A stretch of DNA of 12,866 nucleotides. Source: Peptococcaceae bacterium (lineage in GTDB: Bacteria > Bacillota > DSM-12270 > Thermacetogeniales > Thermacetogeniaceae). The stretch's first letter is position 1. Each line of letters opens with the position of its first letter. The stretch spans positions 1 through 12,866 of the forward strand of contig PLQY01000028.1 in NCBI GenBank assembly GCA_003160265.1, read 5' to 3'. Of the stretch, positions 7,603 to 12,863 are shown piece after piece. A program made the position numbers and the translations under genes. Under the pieces are notes generated by a model. The model was not told where the DNA came from, ran no database searches, and saw nothing but the letters and a program-made list of their open reading frames with translations.

Positions 7603-7631
7603 ATCATAACACGAACATGTATTTGTGACAA
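7603..7631 (-). promoter_or_regulatory. Sigma A-type promoter of nrdD-nrdG
   Basis: On the minus strand TTGTCA (7631-7626) and TATGAT (7608-7603) are separated by exactly 17 bases, placing the start about 10 bases before the nrdD ATG region. The spacer carries an imperfect palindrome (CACAAATAC / ATGTTCGTG) that may be an operator, but it matches the NrdR box poorly. Confidence 0.65.
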
Positions 7632-7695
7632 ACAAACGCTCTGGTGTCACCTGCCTGAAATCCGGACGGGGAAACGAATTTGCTCAACCTCAATG

Positions 7696-8157
7696 TTACG
7701 GCGTATCCCCCACGCCCAGTTCCTCCAGGCAGGTGAGAATCTCCCCCACATCCTTGAACTCCCGGTACACCGAGGCAAAGCGAATGTAAGCCACCTTGTC
7801 CACGGTGCGCAGGTGCTCCATCACCAGGCGACCGATCTCCATGCTGGGCACCTCCGAATTGGGCGCGTCTTTCAGGGTGCGCACGATGTCATCCGCCAGG
7901 ACCGAGATGGTCTCCATGGTGGCCCGCCGCCTTTCGCAGGCTTTCATTATTCCCCGCAACAGCTTCTCCCGCTCAAACAACTCCCTGCGCCCGTCTTTCT
8001 TGACCACCCAGAGCGGTATCTCTTCGATCCGCTCGTAAGTGGTAAAGCGACGGTTGCAGTCAGCGCACTCCCGACGCCGCCTGATGGCGTCACGCTCATC
8101 GGTAGAGCGGGAATCCAGCACCCGGGTGTCACCGCTTTTGCAGTATGGACAGCGCAT
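7696..8157 (-). CDS. nrdR: Transcriptional repressor NrdR
   Basis: NrdR is an ATP/dATP-sensing repressor of ribonucleotide reductase genes. The 153-residue protein is family length. It has a four-cysteine zinc ribbon that binds DNA (C3, C6 in MRCPYC; C31, C34 in RECADC) with the usual SRSTDERDAIRRRRECADC context, and then an ATP-cone (about residues 49-139: VVKKDGRRELFEREKLLRGI through VAYIRFASVYREF). The start is ATG 8157, after GGGAGG 6 bases upstream. The open frame runs on to 8262, but that would start inside the -35 hexamer, so it is not the protein. nrdD follows 110 bases downstream. Two NrdR-like boxes over its own promoter suggest autoregulation. Confidence 0.97.
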   Translation of the reverse strand: MRCPYCKSGDTRVLDSRSTDERDAIRRRRECADCNRRFTTYERIEEIPLWVVKKDGRRELFEREKLLRGIMKACERRRATMETISVLADDIVRTLKDAPNSEVPSMEIGRLVMEHLRTVDKVAYIRFASVYREFKDVGEILTCLEELGVGDTP

Positions 8158-8205
8158 TCCCGGCCTCCCAGCAACAGTATTTTCAAACTCAAACAGGCTG
8201 TCAAT

Positions 8206-8219
8206 CTCAAGATATTGAG
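8206..8219 (-). promoter_or_regulatory. NrdR box 2 (just after predicted start)
   Basis: On the minus strand CTCAATATCTTGAG (arms CTCAA/TTGAG) matches about 12 of 16 positions of the NrdR consensus. Its centre (8212.5) is exactly 32 bp, three helical turns, from that of box 1 (8244.5), the spacing known for paired NrdR boxes. Confidence 0.6.
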
Positions 8220-8233
8220 TATCTTTCAACTTC

Positions 8234-8262
8234 TTTATACTATATATAGTAACATAAATCAA
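8234..8262 (-). promoter_or_regulatory. Sigma A-type promoter of nrdR
   Basis: TTGATT (8262-8257) and TATAAA (8239-8234) are separated by 17 bases on the minus strand, giving a predicted start near 8227 and a leader of about 70 bases. One NrdR-box-like palindrome occupies the spacer and touches the -10; a second lies just past the predicted start. Confidence 0.65.
8238..8251 (-). promoter_or_regulatory. NrdR box 1 (proximal to -10)
   Basis: TACTATATATAGTA is a perfect 14-bp palindrome. Against the recalled NrdR consensus acaCwAtATwTwgtgt it matches 13 of 16 positions when extended by one base each side. It overlaps the promoter spacer and -10, where binding would block RNA polymerase. Confidence 0.7.
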
Positions 8263-8275
8263 TCCTCAGGGCCAT

Positions 8276-8302
8276 AAAAAAATGTCCCTATTTTTTGGGA
8301 CA
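8276..8302 (-). terminator. Intrinsic terminator after ymxH
   Basis: On the minus strand TGTCCC (8302-8297) and GGGACA (8288-8283) form a 6-bp stem with an 8-base A-rich loop, followed by seven T (8282-8276). It lies 26 bases after the ymxH stop and just upstream of the nrdR promoter. Confidence 0.85.
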
Positions 8303-8328
8303 GAAGTCCAAAAATATGCCTCTCTTTT

Positions 8329-8604
8329 TTACTTTTCCATCTTTTCCGTCTTATTGGGCTGGATGACCGGACCCACACTAACCAGAATGACGTCCACCCC
8401 AATCTTCATAATGTTTTCCCATGGGACCACCACTTCATCACTCCGTGCAAACAGGCTGAAGAAGCTTCCGTTGCTGCCCGGTAGGATCAGGGACTTGATC
8501 CTTCCCTGCTCCAGATCGAAATCGATGTCCTTGATGGTGCCCATCCGCTTTCCGTCGTAGGTATTGATCACGTCGCGCAGTCGGAGATCCGAGATCTTAA
8601 CCAA
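8329..8604 (-). CDS. ymxH: YlmC/YmxH family PRC-barrel protein
   Basis: This 91-residue product is a stand-alone PRC-barrel protein of the YlmC/YmxH family. Typical family signs are VKISDLRLRDVINTYDGKRMG, then IKDIDFDLEQGRIKSLILPG and the final VVPWENIMKIGVDVILVSV. The family is restricted to spore formers and often linked to sporulation gene neighbourhoods, but no biochemical function is known; PRC barrels usually mediate protein-protein contacts. I chose TTG 8604 because family members begin right at (V)KISDL; its GGAG is only three bases away, which is tight. An upstream TTG at 8640 is the alternative. It has its own terminator. Confidence 0.88.
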   Translation of the reverse strand: MVKISDLRLRDVINTYDGKRMGTIKDIDFDLEQGRIKSLILPGSNGSFFSLFARSDEVVVPWENIMKIGVDVILVSVGPVIQPNKTEKMEK

Positions 8605-8722
8605 ATTCTCCACCCCCCTATCAATATATGTCGTCCTCAAGCCGCCGGCGCCTGATCTTACAATGAAACATGTGGAACGGGTTCAACATTGAGTTCTTCG
8701 GGAAATGGGTCTCTGTTATTAT

Positions 8723-8759
8723 ATGCTGAGACAGCATCCCTTCATGATCAGATGAGGGG
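8723..8759. repeat. Two adjacent inverted repeats
   Basis: A perfect hairpin (ATGCTG, loop AGA, CAGCAT; 8723-8737) is followed at once by an imperfect one (CCCTTCAT at 8738-8745 with ATGAGGG at 8753-8759, one bulged T). Neither has a T-run on either strand. The function is unknown. Confidence 0.4.
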
Positions 8760-8837
8760 TATCCCAAATGAGACTTCAGAGCTTGGAAAAGCCGGGGCGG
8801 ATCTGTACCGGATGGAAGCGGCTTGAGAAGTTGCTCA

Positions 8838-8866
8838 ACAAAAATGGCCCGGCCGTTCCGGAGCCA
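8838..8866 (-). terminator. Intrinsic terminator after spoIIR
   Basis: On the minus strand TGGCTCCGG (8866-8858) pairs with CCGGGCCA (8852-8845) around loop AACGG with one bulged base, followed by five T, then GTT. It sits about 80 bases after the spoIIR stop and would close the sigG-spoIIR unit. Confidence 0.75.
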
Positions 8867-8947
8867 TTGTACCTTGTGTCATACTCTGCTTCCTACTTAT
8901 CAAGTTTCTCCAGCCGTCCTGTTAACCTTAAAAAGCCATAATCTCCT

Positions 8948-9625
8948 TCAAGAGCTGAACACCCTAGCCATATACCCCGACTCGTTCTCCAGCCAGTCCA
9001 GTACCCGAAGCCTGAGCCTGACGCTGGCACCCACCACCGGGTTCATCTCATGCTGCGCCAGGAGCGGCTGGACGGGTCCATTAGCCATGGTGGCCGAGTC
9101 CTTTACGGCATCGCCGGTCATGATGCCGGCCCCGGCGGCGTCAACAAAACAGAGGGGCGGAAAGAGGACGCACCACCAGTTGGCTCCGGCTCCCCGGCCG
9201 AGGATGACCCGCACCGCCCTGTAGTTGCCGGCGGGCAGTACCAGGTCTCCGTAGGTTCTGGTGGGGAAGTCGAAGTCGCCGATCTCCACCCGCGCCGGAT
9301 AGCGACGTCCATTGTCAGCCATGACCTGCTCCGCAATGCTGGCGATCTTGCCCTGATCCGACGCCAATAATGCCTCGGCCTCGGTGCGGCTGCGCAGCTT
9401 CAGCAGCTCCGGCCGAAAAGCAGTGATGATAGCATCGCGCACACGGTACTTCAATTCCTGATCCCCCGGATCATTGCTGTTGGCGATGATATGCAGCCTG
9501 ATCAGGTTGTCGTGGTCGTATGCCTTGCCGGCCCGCTCCCTGGCGGCCAGCCGCCACGCTGAGGTCACGATCAATCCTGCCAGCACCATCCCGATGAGTA
9601 TCACAAGCGCGGCTTTGCGTCTCAT
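8948..9625 (-). CDS. spoIIR: Stage II sporulation protein R
   Basis: SpoIIR is the forespore-made, exported signal that triggers SpoIIGA in the mother-cell septal membrane to process pro-sigma E. The 225-residue protein starts with a signal/anchor segment (about residues 4-22, AALVILIGMVLAGLIVTSAW). The family blocks LIRLHIIANSNDPGDQELKYRVRDAI, FPTRTYGDLVLPAGNYRAVRVILG and NWWCVLFPPLCFVD follow. The start is ATG 9625; its GGGGAG site abuts the sigG stop codon, so translation is closely linked to sigG, 15 bases upstream. In Bacillus spoIIR is transcribed by sigma F. Here the sigma F-type promoter ahead of sigG would drive both, with a terminator after spoIIR. Confidence 0.96.
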   Translation of the reverse strand: MRRKAALVILIGMVLAGLIVTSAWRLAARERAGKAYDHDNLIRLHIIANSNDPGDQELKYRVRDAIITAFRPELLKLRSRTEAEALLASDQGKIASIAEQVMADNGRRYPARVEIGDFDFPTRTYGDLVLPAGNYRAVRVILGRGAGANWWCVLFPPLCFVDAAGAGIMTGDAVKDSATMANGPVQPLLAQHEMNPVVGASVRLRLRVLDWLENESGYMARVFSS

Positions 9626-9640
9626 TTTTCACGACTCCCC

Positions 9641-10411
9641 TTAGACATATTTTCGCATGTGAATGAGGGCGGCTTTTTCCAAGCGGGAGACCTGGGCCTG
9701 TGAAATACCAATCTCGTCGGCAACCTCCATCTGGGTCTTGCCTTCAAAAAAGCGCAGCGTGAGAATCAGCTTCTCCCGGTCATTCAGTTTGCGGAGAGCA
9801 TCCCGAACGGCGATCCGCTCCAGCCAGTTGGTGTCATGGTTCTTCTCATCACCGATCTGATCCATGACGAAGATGGGATCGCCTCCATCGTGGTAGATCG
9901 GTTCAAACAGCGAGACCGGCTCCTGGATGGCGTCCATGGCAAAGATGACTTCTTCCCTCTGGATGTGCAATTCCTCGGCAATCTCGCTCAGGGATGGCTC
10001 GCGGGAGTGACGGTTTACCAGGTTTTCCCGCACCTGGATCGCCTTGTAGGCAATGTCCCGTAGCGAGCGGCTGACCCGGACCGGGTTGTTGTCCCGCAGG
10101 TAGCGTCTGATCTCCCCGATGATCATCGGCACCGCGTAGGTAGAGAACTTGACGTTCTGACTCAGGTCAAAGTTGTCGATTGCTTTGATCAGGCCGATAC
10201 AACCCACCTGGAACAGGTCGTCGACGAATTCGCCCCGGTTAATAAAGCGCTGGATGACGCTGAGAACCAGGCGAAGGTTGCCGTTGATCATTTTCTCACG
10301 GGCAGCCCGATCTCCGCTCTGAATGTATTGGAACAGTTCCCGCATCTGGGCGCTTGTTAAAACTGGGAGATTAGCCGTATTAACACCGCATATCTCAACT
10401 TTGTTAACCAT
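9641..10411 (-). CDS. sigG: RNA polymerase sporulation sigma factor sigma G
   Basis: Sigma G directs late forespore gene expression after engulfment. The 256-residue protein begins MVNKVEICGVNTANLPVLT, a strongly conserved sigma G N-terminus. It carries region 2 (NLRLVLSVIQRF, FVDDLFQVGCIGLIKAIDNFD, KFSTYAVPMIIGEIRRYLRD), region 3 (VRVSRSLRDIAYK) and the region 4 helix-turn-helix (TQMEVADEIGISQAQVSRLEKAAL). ATG 10411 is chosen by homology. Its GGGAGG site is 11 bases away, rather far, which together with a leader hairpin suggests weak or controlled translation. It is separated from sigE by a terminator and has its own sigma F-type promoter. Confidence 0.97.
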   Translation of the reverse strand: MVNKVEICGVNTANLPVLTSAQMRELFQYIQSGDRAAREKMINGNLRLVLSVIQRFINRGEFVDDLFQVGCIGLIKAIDNFDLSQNVKFSTYAVPMIIGEIRRYLRDNNPVRVSRSLRDIAYKAIQVRENLVNRHSREPSLSEIAEELHIQREEVIFAMDAIQEPVSLFEPIYHDGGDPIFVMDQIGDEKNHDTNWLERIAVRDALRKLNDREKLILTLRFFEGKTQMEVADEIGISQAQVSRLEKAALIHMRKYV

Positions 10412-10447
10412 ACCATCTAAATCCTCCCGCGCCCACCGGGTGCCCTC

Positions 10448-10489
10448 CTCCGCATCCAGGCCTTTGGCCTGGCCTGAAAGAATGCGGAG
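10448..10489 (-). promoter_or_regulatory. Leader hairpin in the sigG mRNA
   Basis: A long inverted repeat lies between the predicted sigG transcription start and its ATG. The outer arms CTCCGCAT (10448-10455) and ATGCGGAG (10482-10489) are 8 bp perfect. The inner arms CCAGGCC (10456-10462) and GGCCTGG (10466-10472) are 7 bp with a TTT loop, leaving a 9-base one-sided bulge. Bacillus subtilis sigG (spoIIIG) mRNA is known to carry a leader hairpin that dampens translation; this may be the same kind of element. Confidence 0.6.
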
Positions 10490-10524
10490 TACATGGGCGC
10501 GCACCCGGCTCTCTGGTCGTATTT

Positions 10525-10554
10525 CATTATTACCTTGGAGTTCTCAATTTATAC
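10525..10554 (-). promoter_or_regulatory. Sigma F-type promoter of sigG-spoIIR
   Basis: On the minus strand GTATA (10554-10550), 15 bases, then GGTAATAATG (10534-10525) matches every fixed position of the sigma F consensus GYATA-N15/16-GGNNANAHTR. The predicted start is near 10518, giving a leader of about 107 bases. It lies just downstream of the sigE terminator, as expected for an independent forespore promoter. Confidence 0.75.
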
Positions 10555-10584
10555 CGCATGCTGCGTAAGGCATCTAGACCAAAT

Positions 10585-10607
10585 AAAAAAAGGGGGTCTC
10601 AACCCCC
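10585..10607 (-). terminator. Intrinsic terminator after sigE
   Basis: On the minus strand GGGGGT (10607-10602), loop TGAG, ACCCCC (10597-10592), then seven T (10591-10585) and ATTT. It follows the sigE stop by about 43 bases and separates the spoIIGA-sigE unit from sigG. Confidence 0.92.
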
Positions 10608-10650
10608 ATAGGCCGTGCATTGTAGGCTACCCGTCATATTAATGCTGTTT

Positions 10651-11379
10651 CTAATCGAAGCGGCAGATCTCCTTTCTCAGGCGCTTGATGATCCGCTTTT
10701 CCAGGCGGGAGATGTAGGACTGGGAGATACCCAGAAAATCTGCCACCTCTTTCTGGGTTTTCTCGTTGTCCCCCCGCAGCCCGAAACGCAGTTCCATGAT
10801 GTTGCGCTCACGGGCCGAGAGCTTGTTGATGGCGCTATGCAGCAGGTTCCGGTCAACCTCCTCCTCCAGTTCCCGGTAGATGATATCGTTTTCGGTGCCC
10901 AGCACGTCCGAGAGCAGCAGTTCGTTCCCGTCCCAATCAACATTCAATGGTTCGTCGAAAGAGACCTCGACCTTCACCTTATTGCTGCGGCGCAGGTGCA
11001 TCAGGATCTCATTCTCGATGCACCTGGAAGCATAGGTTGCCAGCTTGATCCGGCGTTCCGGCTTGAAAGTGTTGACAGCCTTGATTAGGCCGATAGTGCC
11101 GATGGAGACCAGGTCCTCGATGCCCACCCCGGTATTTTCAAACTTGCGGGCAATGTACACCACCAGCCTTAAATTGCGCTCGATCAGCACGTTGCGGACA
11201 TTGGAGTCGCCTGTCTCCAGGCGTTCCAGCAGGCCGAGCTCTTCACCACTGGTCAGCGGGGGAGGCAGCGCTTCATGATTACCGATATAGTAGATCTCTG
11301 AAGAGGTCTTGATCCTTTGCAGCAACCGGTCTACGCAATCGCGAAAGTGTTGGAGCCAGCTTGCTTTCGGTATTCCCAT
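10651..11379 (-). CDS. sigE: RNA polymerase sporulation sigma factor sigma E, precursor
   Basis: Sigma E directs early mother-cell gene expression. It is made as an inactive precursor and cut by SpoIIGA. The pro-sequence here ([20 protein letters not shown] then [13 protein letters not shown]) ends in the conserved [15 protein letters not shown], so cleavage is expected close to the YY pair, about residue 30. Regions 2 ([52 protein letters not shown]), 3 and 4 ([30 protein letters not shown]) are nearly identical to the Bacillus protein. ATG 11379 is preferred over ATG 11385 because GGGGGG ends six bases before it and directly abuts the other. It lies 207 bases downstream of spoIIGA, an unusually wide gap for this pair. 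Confidence 0.97.
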   Translation of the reverse strand: MGIPKASWLQHFRDCVDRLLQRIKTSSEIYYIGNHEALPPPLTSGEELGLLERLETGDSNVRNVLIERNLRLVVYIARKFENTGVGIEDLVSIGTIGLIKAVNTFKPERRIKLATYASRCIENEILMHLRRSNKVKVEVSFDEPLNVDWDGNELLLSDVLGTENDIIYRELEEEVDRNLLHSAINKLSARERNIMELRFGLRGDNEKTQKEVADFLGISQSYISRLEKRIIKRLRKEICRFD

Positions 11380-11586
11380 CTCCATCCCCCCATCTTAGTC
11401 GTTGGTCGTGAGCCGGCCCACCTTCGGCGGGTACCCGTCGTTGGATTTTGCATGCATAGCTGCAGGCTTTACTTTTGAATCTTGGTATGTAGAAGATTTT
11501 CCAACCGCACCCACCGCCTTTGGCCATCCAACCACCAAACACTATTCTTAATCCAACCACTAATCACCCACCACTAACCAACTCTT
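11380..11586. other. Intergenic region between spoIIGA and sigE with repeats
   Basis: In Bacillus spoIIGA and sigE are closely spaced; here 207 bases intervene. They hold one copy of the ACCTTCGGCGGGTACCCG repeat (11420-11437) and a CCAACC/CCACC-rich tract (about 11500-11585) in which ATCCAACCAC occurs twice (11526-11535, 11551-11560). I see no terminator and no clear promoter. Confidence 0.5.
11420..11437. repeat. Dispersed intergenic repeat, copy 1
   Basis: The 18-base ACCTTCGGCGGGTACCCG is identical to 12593-12610. With the preceding GCCC it can fold: CCCACC can pair with GGCGGG (one G-U) around a tight loop. Confidence 0.6.
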
Positions 11587-12495
11587 TTATACCGATGCCT
11601 GGAGCAGGTCCGGGTGCAGCAGGGCGTGGTAGGTTCCCCTGGGAGACAGGCGCCTGCCGTAGATCCCCACCACCACGTTGGAATTGCGCACCTTCTGGTC
11701 TCCCGTCAAGATGGTGATCTCGTCCGGCTTGAATCCTATCAGCATGCCGTGCCGTTTCCCTATGGTGGTGAAGGGGATCACCCTGATCGGGATGGTGTAG
11801 CCCGCCTCCGCAAAGCATTGGGTCACCTTTTCAAGATCGACATCCCCACCCGCCGGAAAAAAGTGACTGGTATTCGGTGGCAGGAAGGGCGCCAGCACGT
11901 CATATTCCACGATCACCACCGGCGCCCCGGAGAGCGGGTCCACTAACTGGTTGCCGGTATCCACCAGTCCATCCACTCTGATCTCGTTGCCCTGCAGCTT
12001 GATCAGCACCGGAACCTTCAGCATGTCCTGTAAAAAGGCCTTCCTCAGAAAAGCCACCCCCCACTTGCCGAGCAGGACTGCGGCGCCCAGAGCGACGACC
12101 AGCCACAGGTACGGGAGCGGCACGCTGCTGGAAACCGGCTGGACGGTGAAGTTATTCAAGAAATAGACGAATCCCAGCACGGCTCCGCCCATCAGAAAAG
12201 CGATCAGGTAGAAGTACAGCAACACACGCCCAAACTGTTTCCATGCCAGGGGCGCGAAGGCAACCCCGAGCATGGCCAGGGAGACGAGGAACTTCATCAA
12301 GATGGCAGACAGAAAATAGAGGTCCGGCAGCAGCACCAGGATGCCATAAATCGCCCCGAAGCAGGCTGCGCACGCCAACCGCCAGGCGACGAACCGCGTC
12401 CGCGAGATCCTGGCTGCAGCCCACAGCACCCCGAAGTCCATGATAAAATTGATCACGAAGAGCACATCGACATAGATCACCGGTTGCCCGGGCAT
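11587..12495 (-). CDS. spoIIGA: Sporulation sigma-E factor-processing peptidase
   Basis: SpoIIGA is the membrane aspartic protease in the mother-cell face of the septum that cleaves pro-sigma E when SpoIIR signals from the forespore. The 302-residue protein has about five membrane helices in its first 150 residues (VIYVDVLFVINFIMDFGVLW, LACAACFGAIYGILVLL, ILMKFLVSLAMLGVAFA, LLYFYLIAFLMGGAVLGFVY, LWLVVALGAAVLLG). A cytoplasmic domain follows with the active-site LVDTGNQLVDPLSG (catalytic Asp at about residue 179) and IRVIPFTTIGKRHGMLIGFKPD. The start is ATG 12495, with GAGGTG six bases upstream; the longer frame to 12519 lacks a ribosome site. sigE, its substrate, is the next gene. Confidence 0.96.
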   Translation of the reverse strand: MPGQPVIYVDVLFVINFIMDFGVLWAAARISRTRFVAWRLACAACFGAIYGILVLLPDLYFLSAILMKFLVSLAMLGVAFAPLAWKQFGRVLLYFYLIAFLMGGAVLGFVYFLNNFTVQPVSSSVPLPYLWLVVALGAAVLLGKWGVAFLRKAFLQDMLKVPVLIKLQGNEIRVDGLVDTGNQLVDPLSGAPVVIVEYDVLAPFLPPNTSHFFPAGGDVDLEKVTQCFAEAGYTIPIRVIPFTTIGKRHGMLIGFKPDEITILTGDQKVRNSNVVVGIYGRRLSPRGTYHALLHPDLLQASV

Positions 12496-12592
12496 AATAT
12501 TCACCTCAGTTGGGGACATTCATCGAAGCGGTGTGCCCCCGTTCCCTAAGCCCCGCAATACTTGTCCTTCTGCTTGCGTTTCCAGCCCACCT

Positions 12593-12610
12593 ACCTTCGG
12601 CGGGTACCCG
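12593..12610. repeat. Dispersed intergenic repeat, copy 2
   Basis: Identical over 18 bases to 11420-11437. Here GCCCACC is separated from the shared core by an extra TACC-like insertion. It lies in the predicted spoIIGA leader. Confidence 0.6.
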
Positions 12611-12717
12611 GGAAGCCAAGTTTTCTATAAAGTTCTCTCGGCAGTTCCTGGCACTCTCTCGTTTACCATTTATATGCGCTGCACTCAAGCTCCATTCCCC
12701 AGCCTGTACCCTAACCA

Positions 12718-12750
12718 ATTATAAATAAAATCATAGGTAGAAATTGTCAT
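12718..12750 (-). promoter_or_regulatory. Candidate long-spaced promoter of spoIIGA-sigE
   Basis: On the minus strand ATGACA (12750-12745; 5 of 6 to TTGACA) and a perfect TATAAT (12723-12718) are 21 bases apart. The Bacillus spoIIG promoter, which needs phosphorylated Spo0A, has a 22-base spacer, so the long spacing is suggestive. Only weak Spo0A-box matches (6 of 9 to TTTGTCRAA) are visible nearby. Confidence 0.4.
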
Positions 12751-12765
12751 TTCCGGCAGGCCGTC

Positions 12766-12810
12766 AAAAAAATAAAGCTGCTATTTTGACTGATCAAGCC
12801 AAAAAGCAGC
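12766..12810 (-). terminator. Intrinsic terminator of the gene upstream of spoIIGA
   Basis: On the minus strand GCTGCT (12810-12805) pairs with AGCAGC (12782-12777), extended inward by an imperfect TTT/AAA and TTGA/TCAA stem. TTTATTTTTTT (12776-12766) follows. The gene it serves lies beyond the window; ftsZ is the usual neighbour, but that is inference. Confidence 0.75.
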
Positions 12811-12828
12811 ATATTCAACTGGGTCTTG

Positions 12829-12863
12829 GCTTCAGAGGGGGATTGCTTTTCCCCCACTGAAGC
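12829..12863. repeat. Strong 13-bp hairpin at the window edge
   Basis: GCTTCAG-A-GGGGG (12829-12841) pairs with CCCCC-A-CTGAAGC (12851-12863) except for one A-A mismatch, with a 9-base loop. No T-run follows on the minus strand, and the plus-strand side is cut by the window end. It lies just ahead of the terminator. Confidence 0.6.

Larger units (their letters stand above)
8605..8947. other. Intergenic region between spoIIR and ymxH
   Basis: This 343-base gap contains the spoIIR terminator (8838-8866) and two adjacent hairpins (8723-8759). A weak candidate promoter for ymxH lies at about 8685-8662 on the minus strand (TTGAAC, then TTGTAA after 17 bases). A plus-strand open stretch from 8769 runs through the terminator, has no ribosome site, and is not called. 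Confidence 0.45.

Noticed and set aside
7609..7648. NrdR boxes in the nrdD promoter
   Set aside because: The best candidates match only about 8-10 of 16 consensus positions, so I list the palindrome but do not call it a NrdR box.
8158..8262. N-terminal extension of NrdR up to 8262
   Set aside because: It would begin inside the -35 hexamer and contain both operators; NrdR proteins begin at MRCPYC, which here has a good GGGAGG site.
8769..8939. Plus-strand open stretch of about 56 codons starting MRLQSLEKPGRI
   Set aside because: No ribosome site, no recognised family, and it runs straight through the spoIIR terminator hairpin.
10412..10504. N-terminal extension of sigma G to 10504
   Set aside because: The added residues are encoded by the leader hairpin and have no counterpart in sigma G proteins.
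12745..12769. Spo0A boxes near the spoIIGA -35
   Set aside because: Two matches of only 6/9 to TTTGTCRAA; too weak to annotate.
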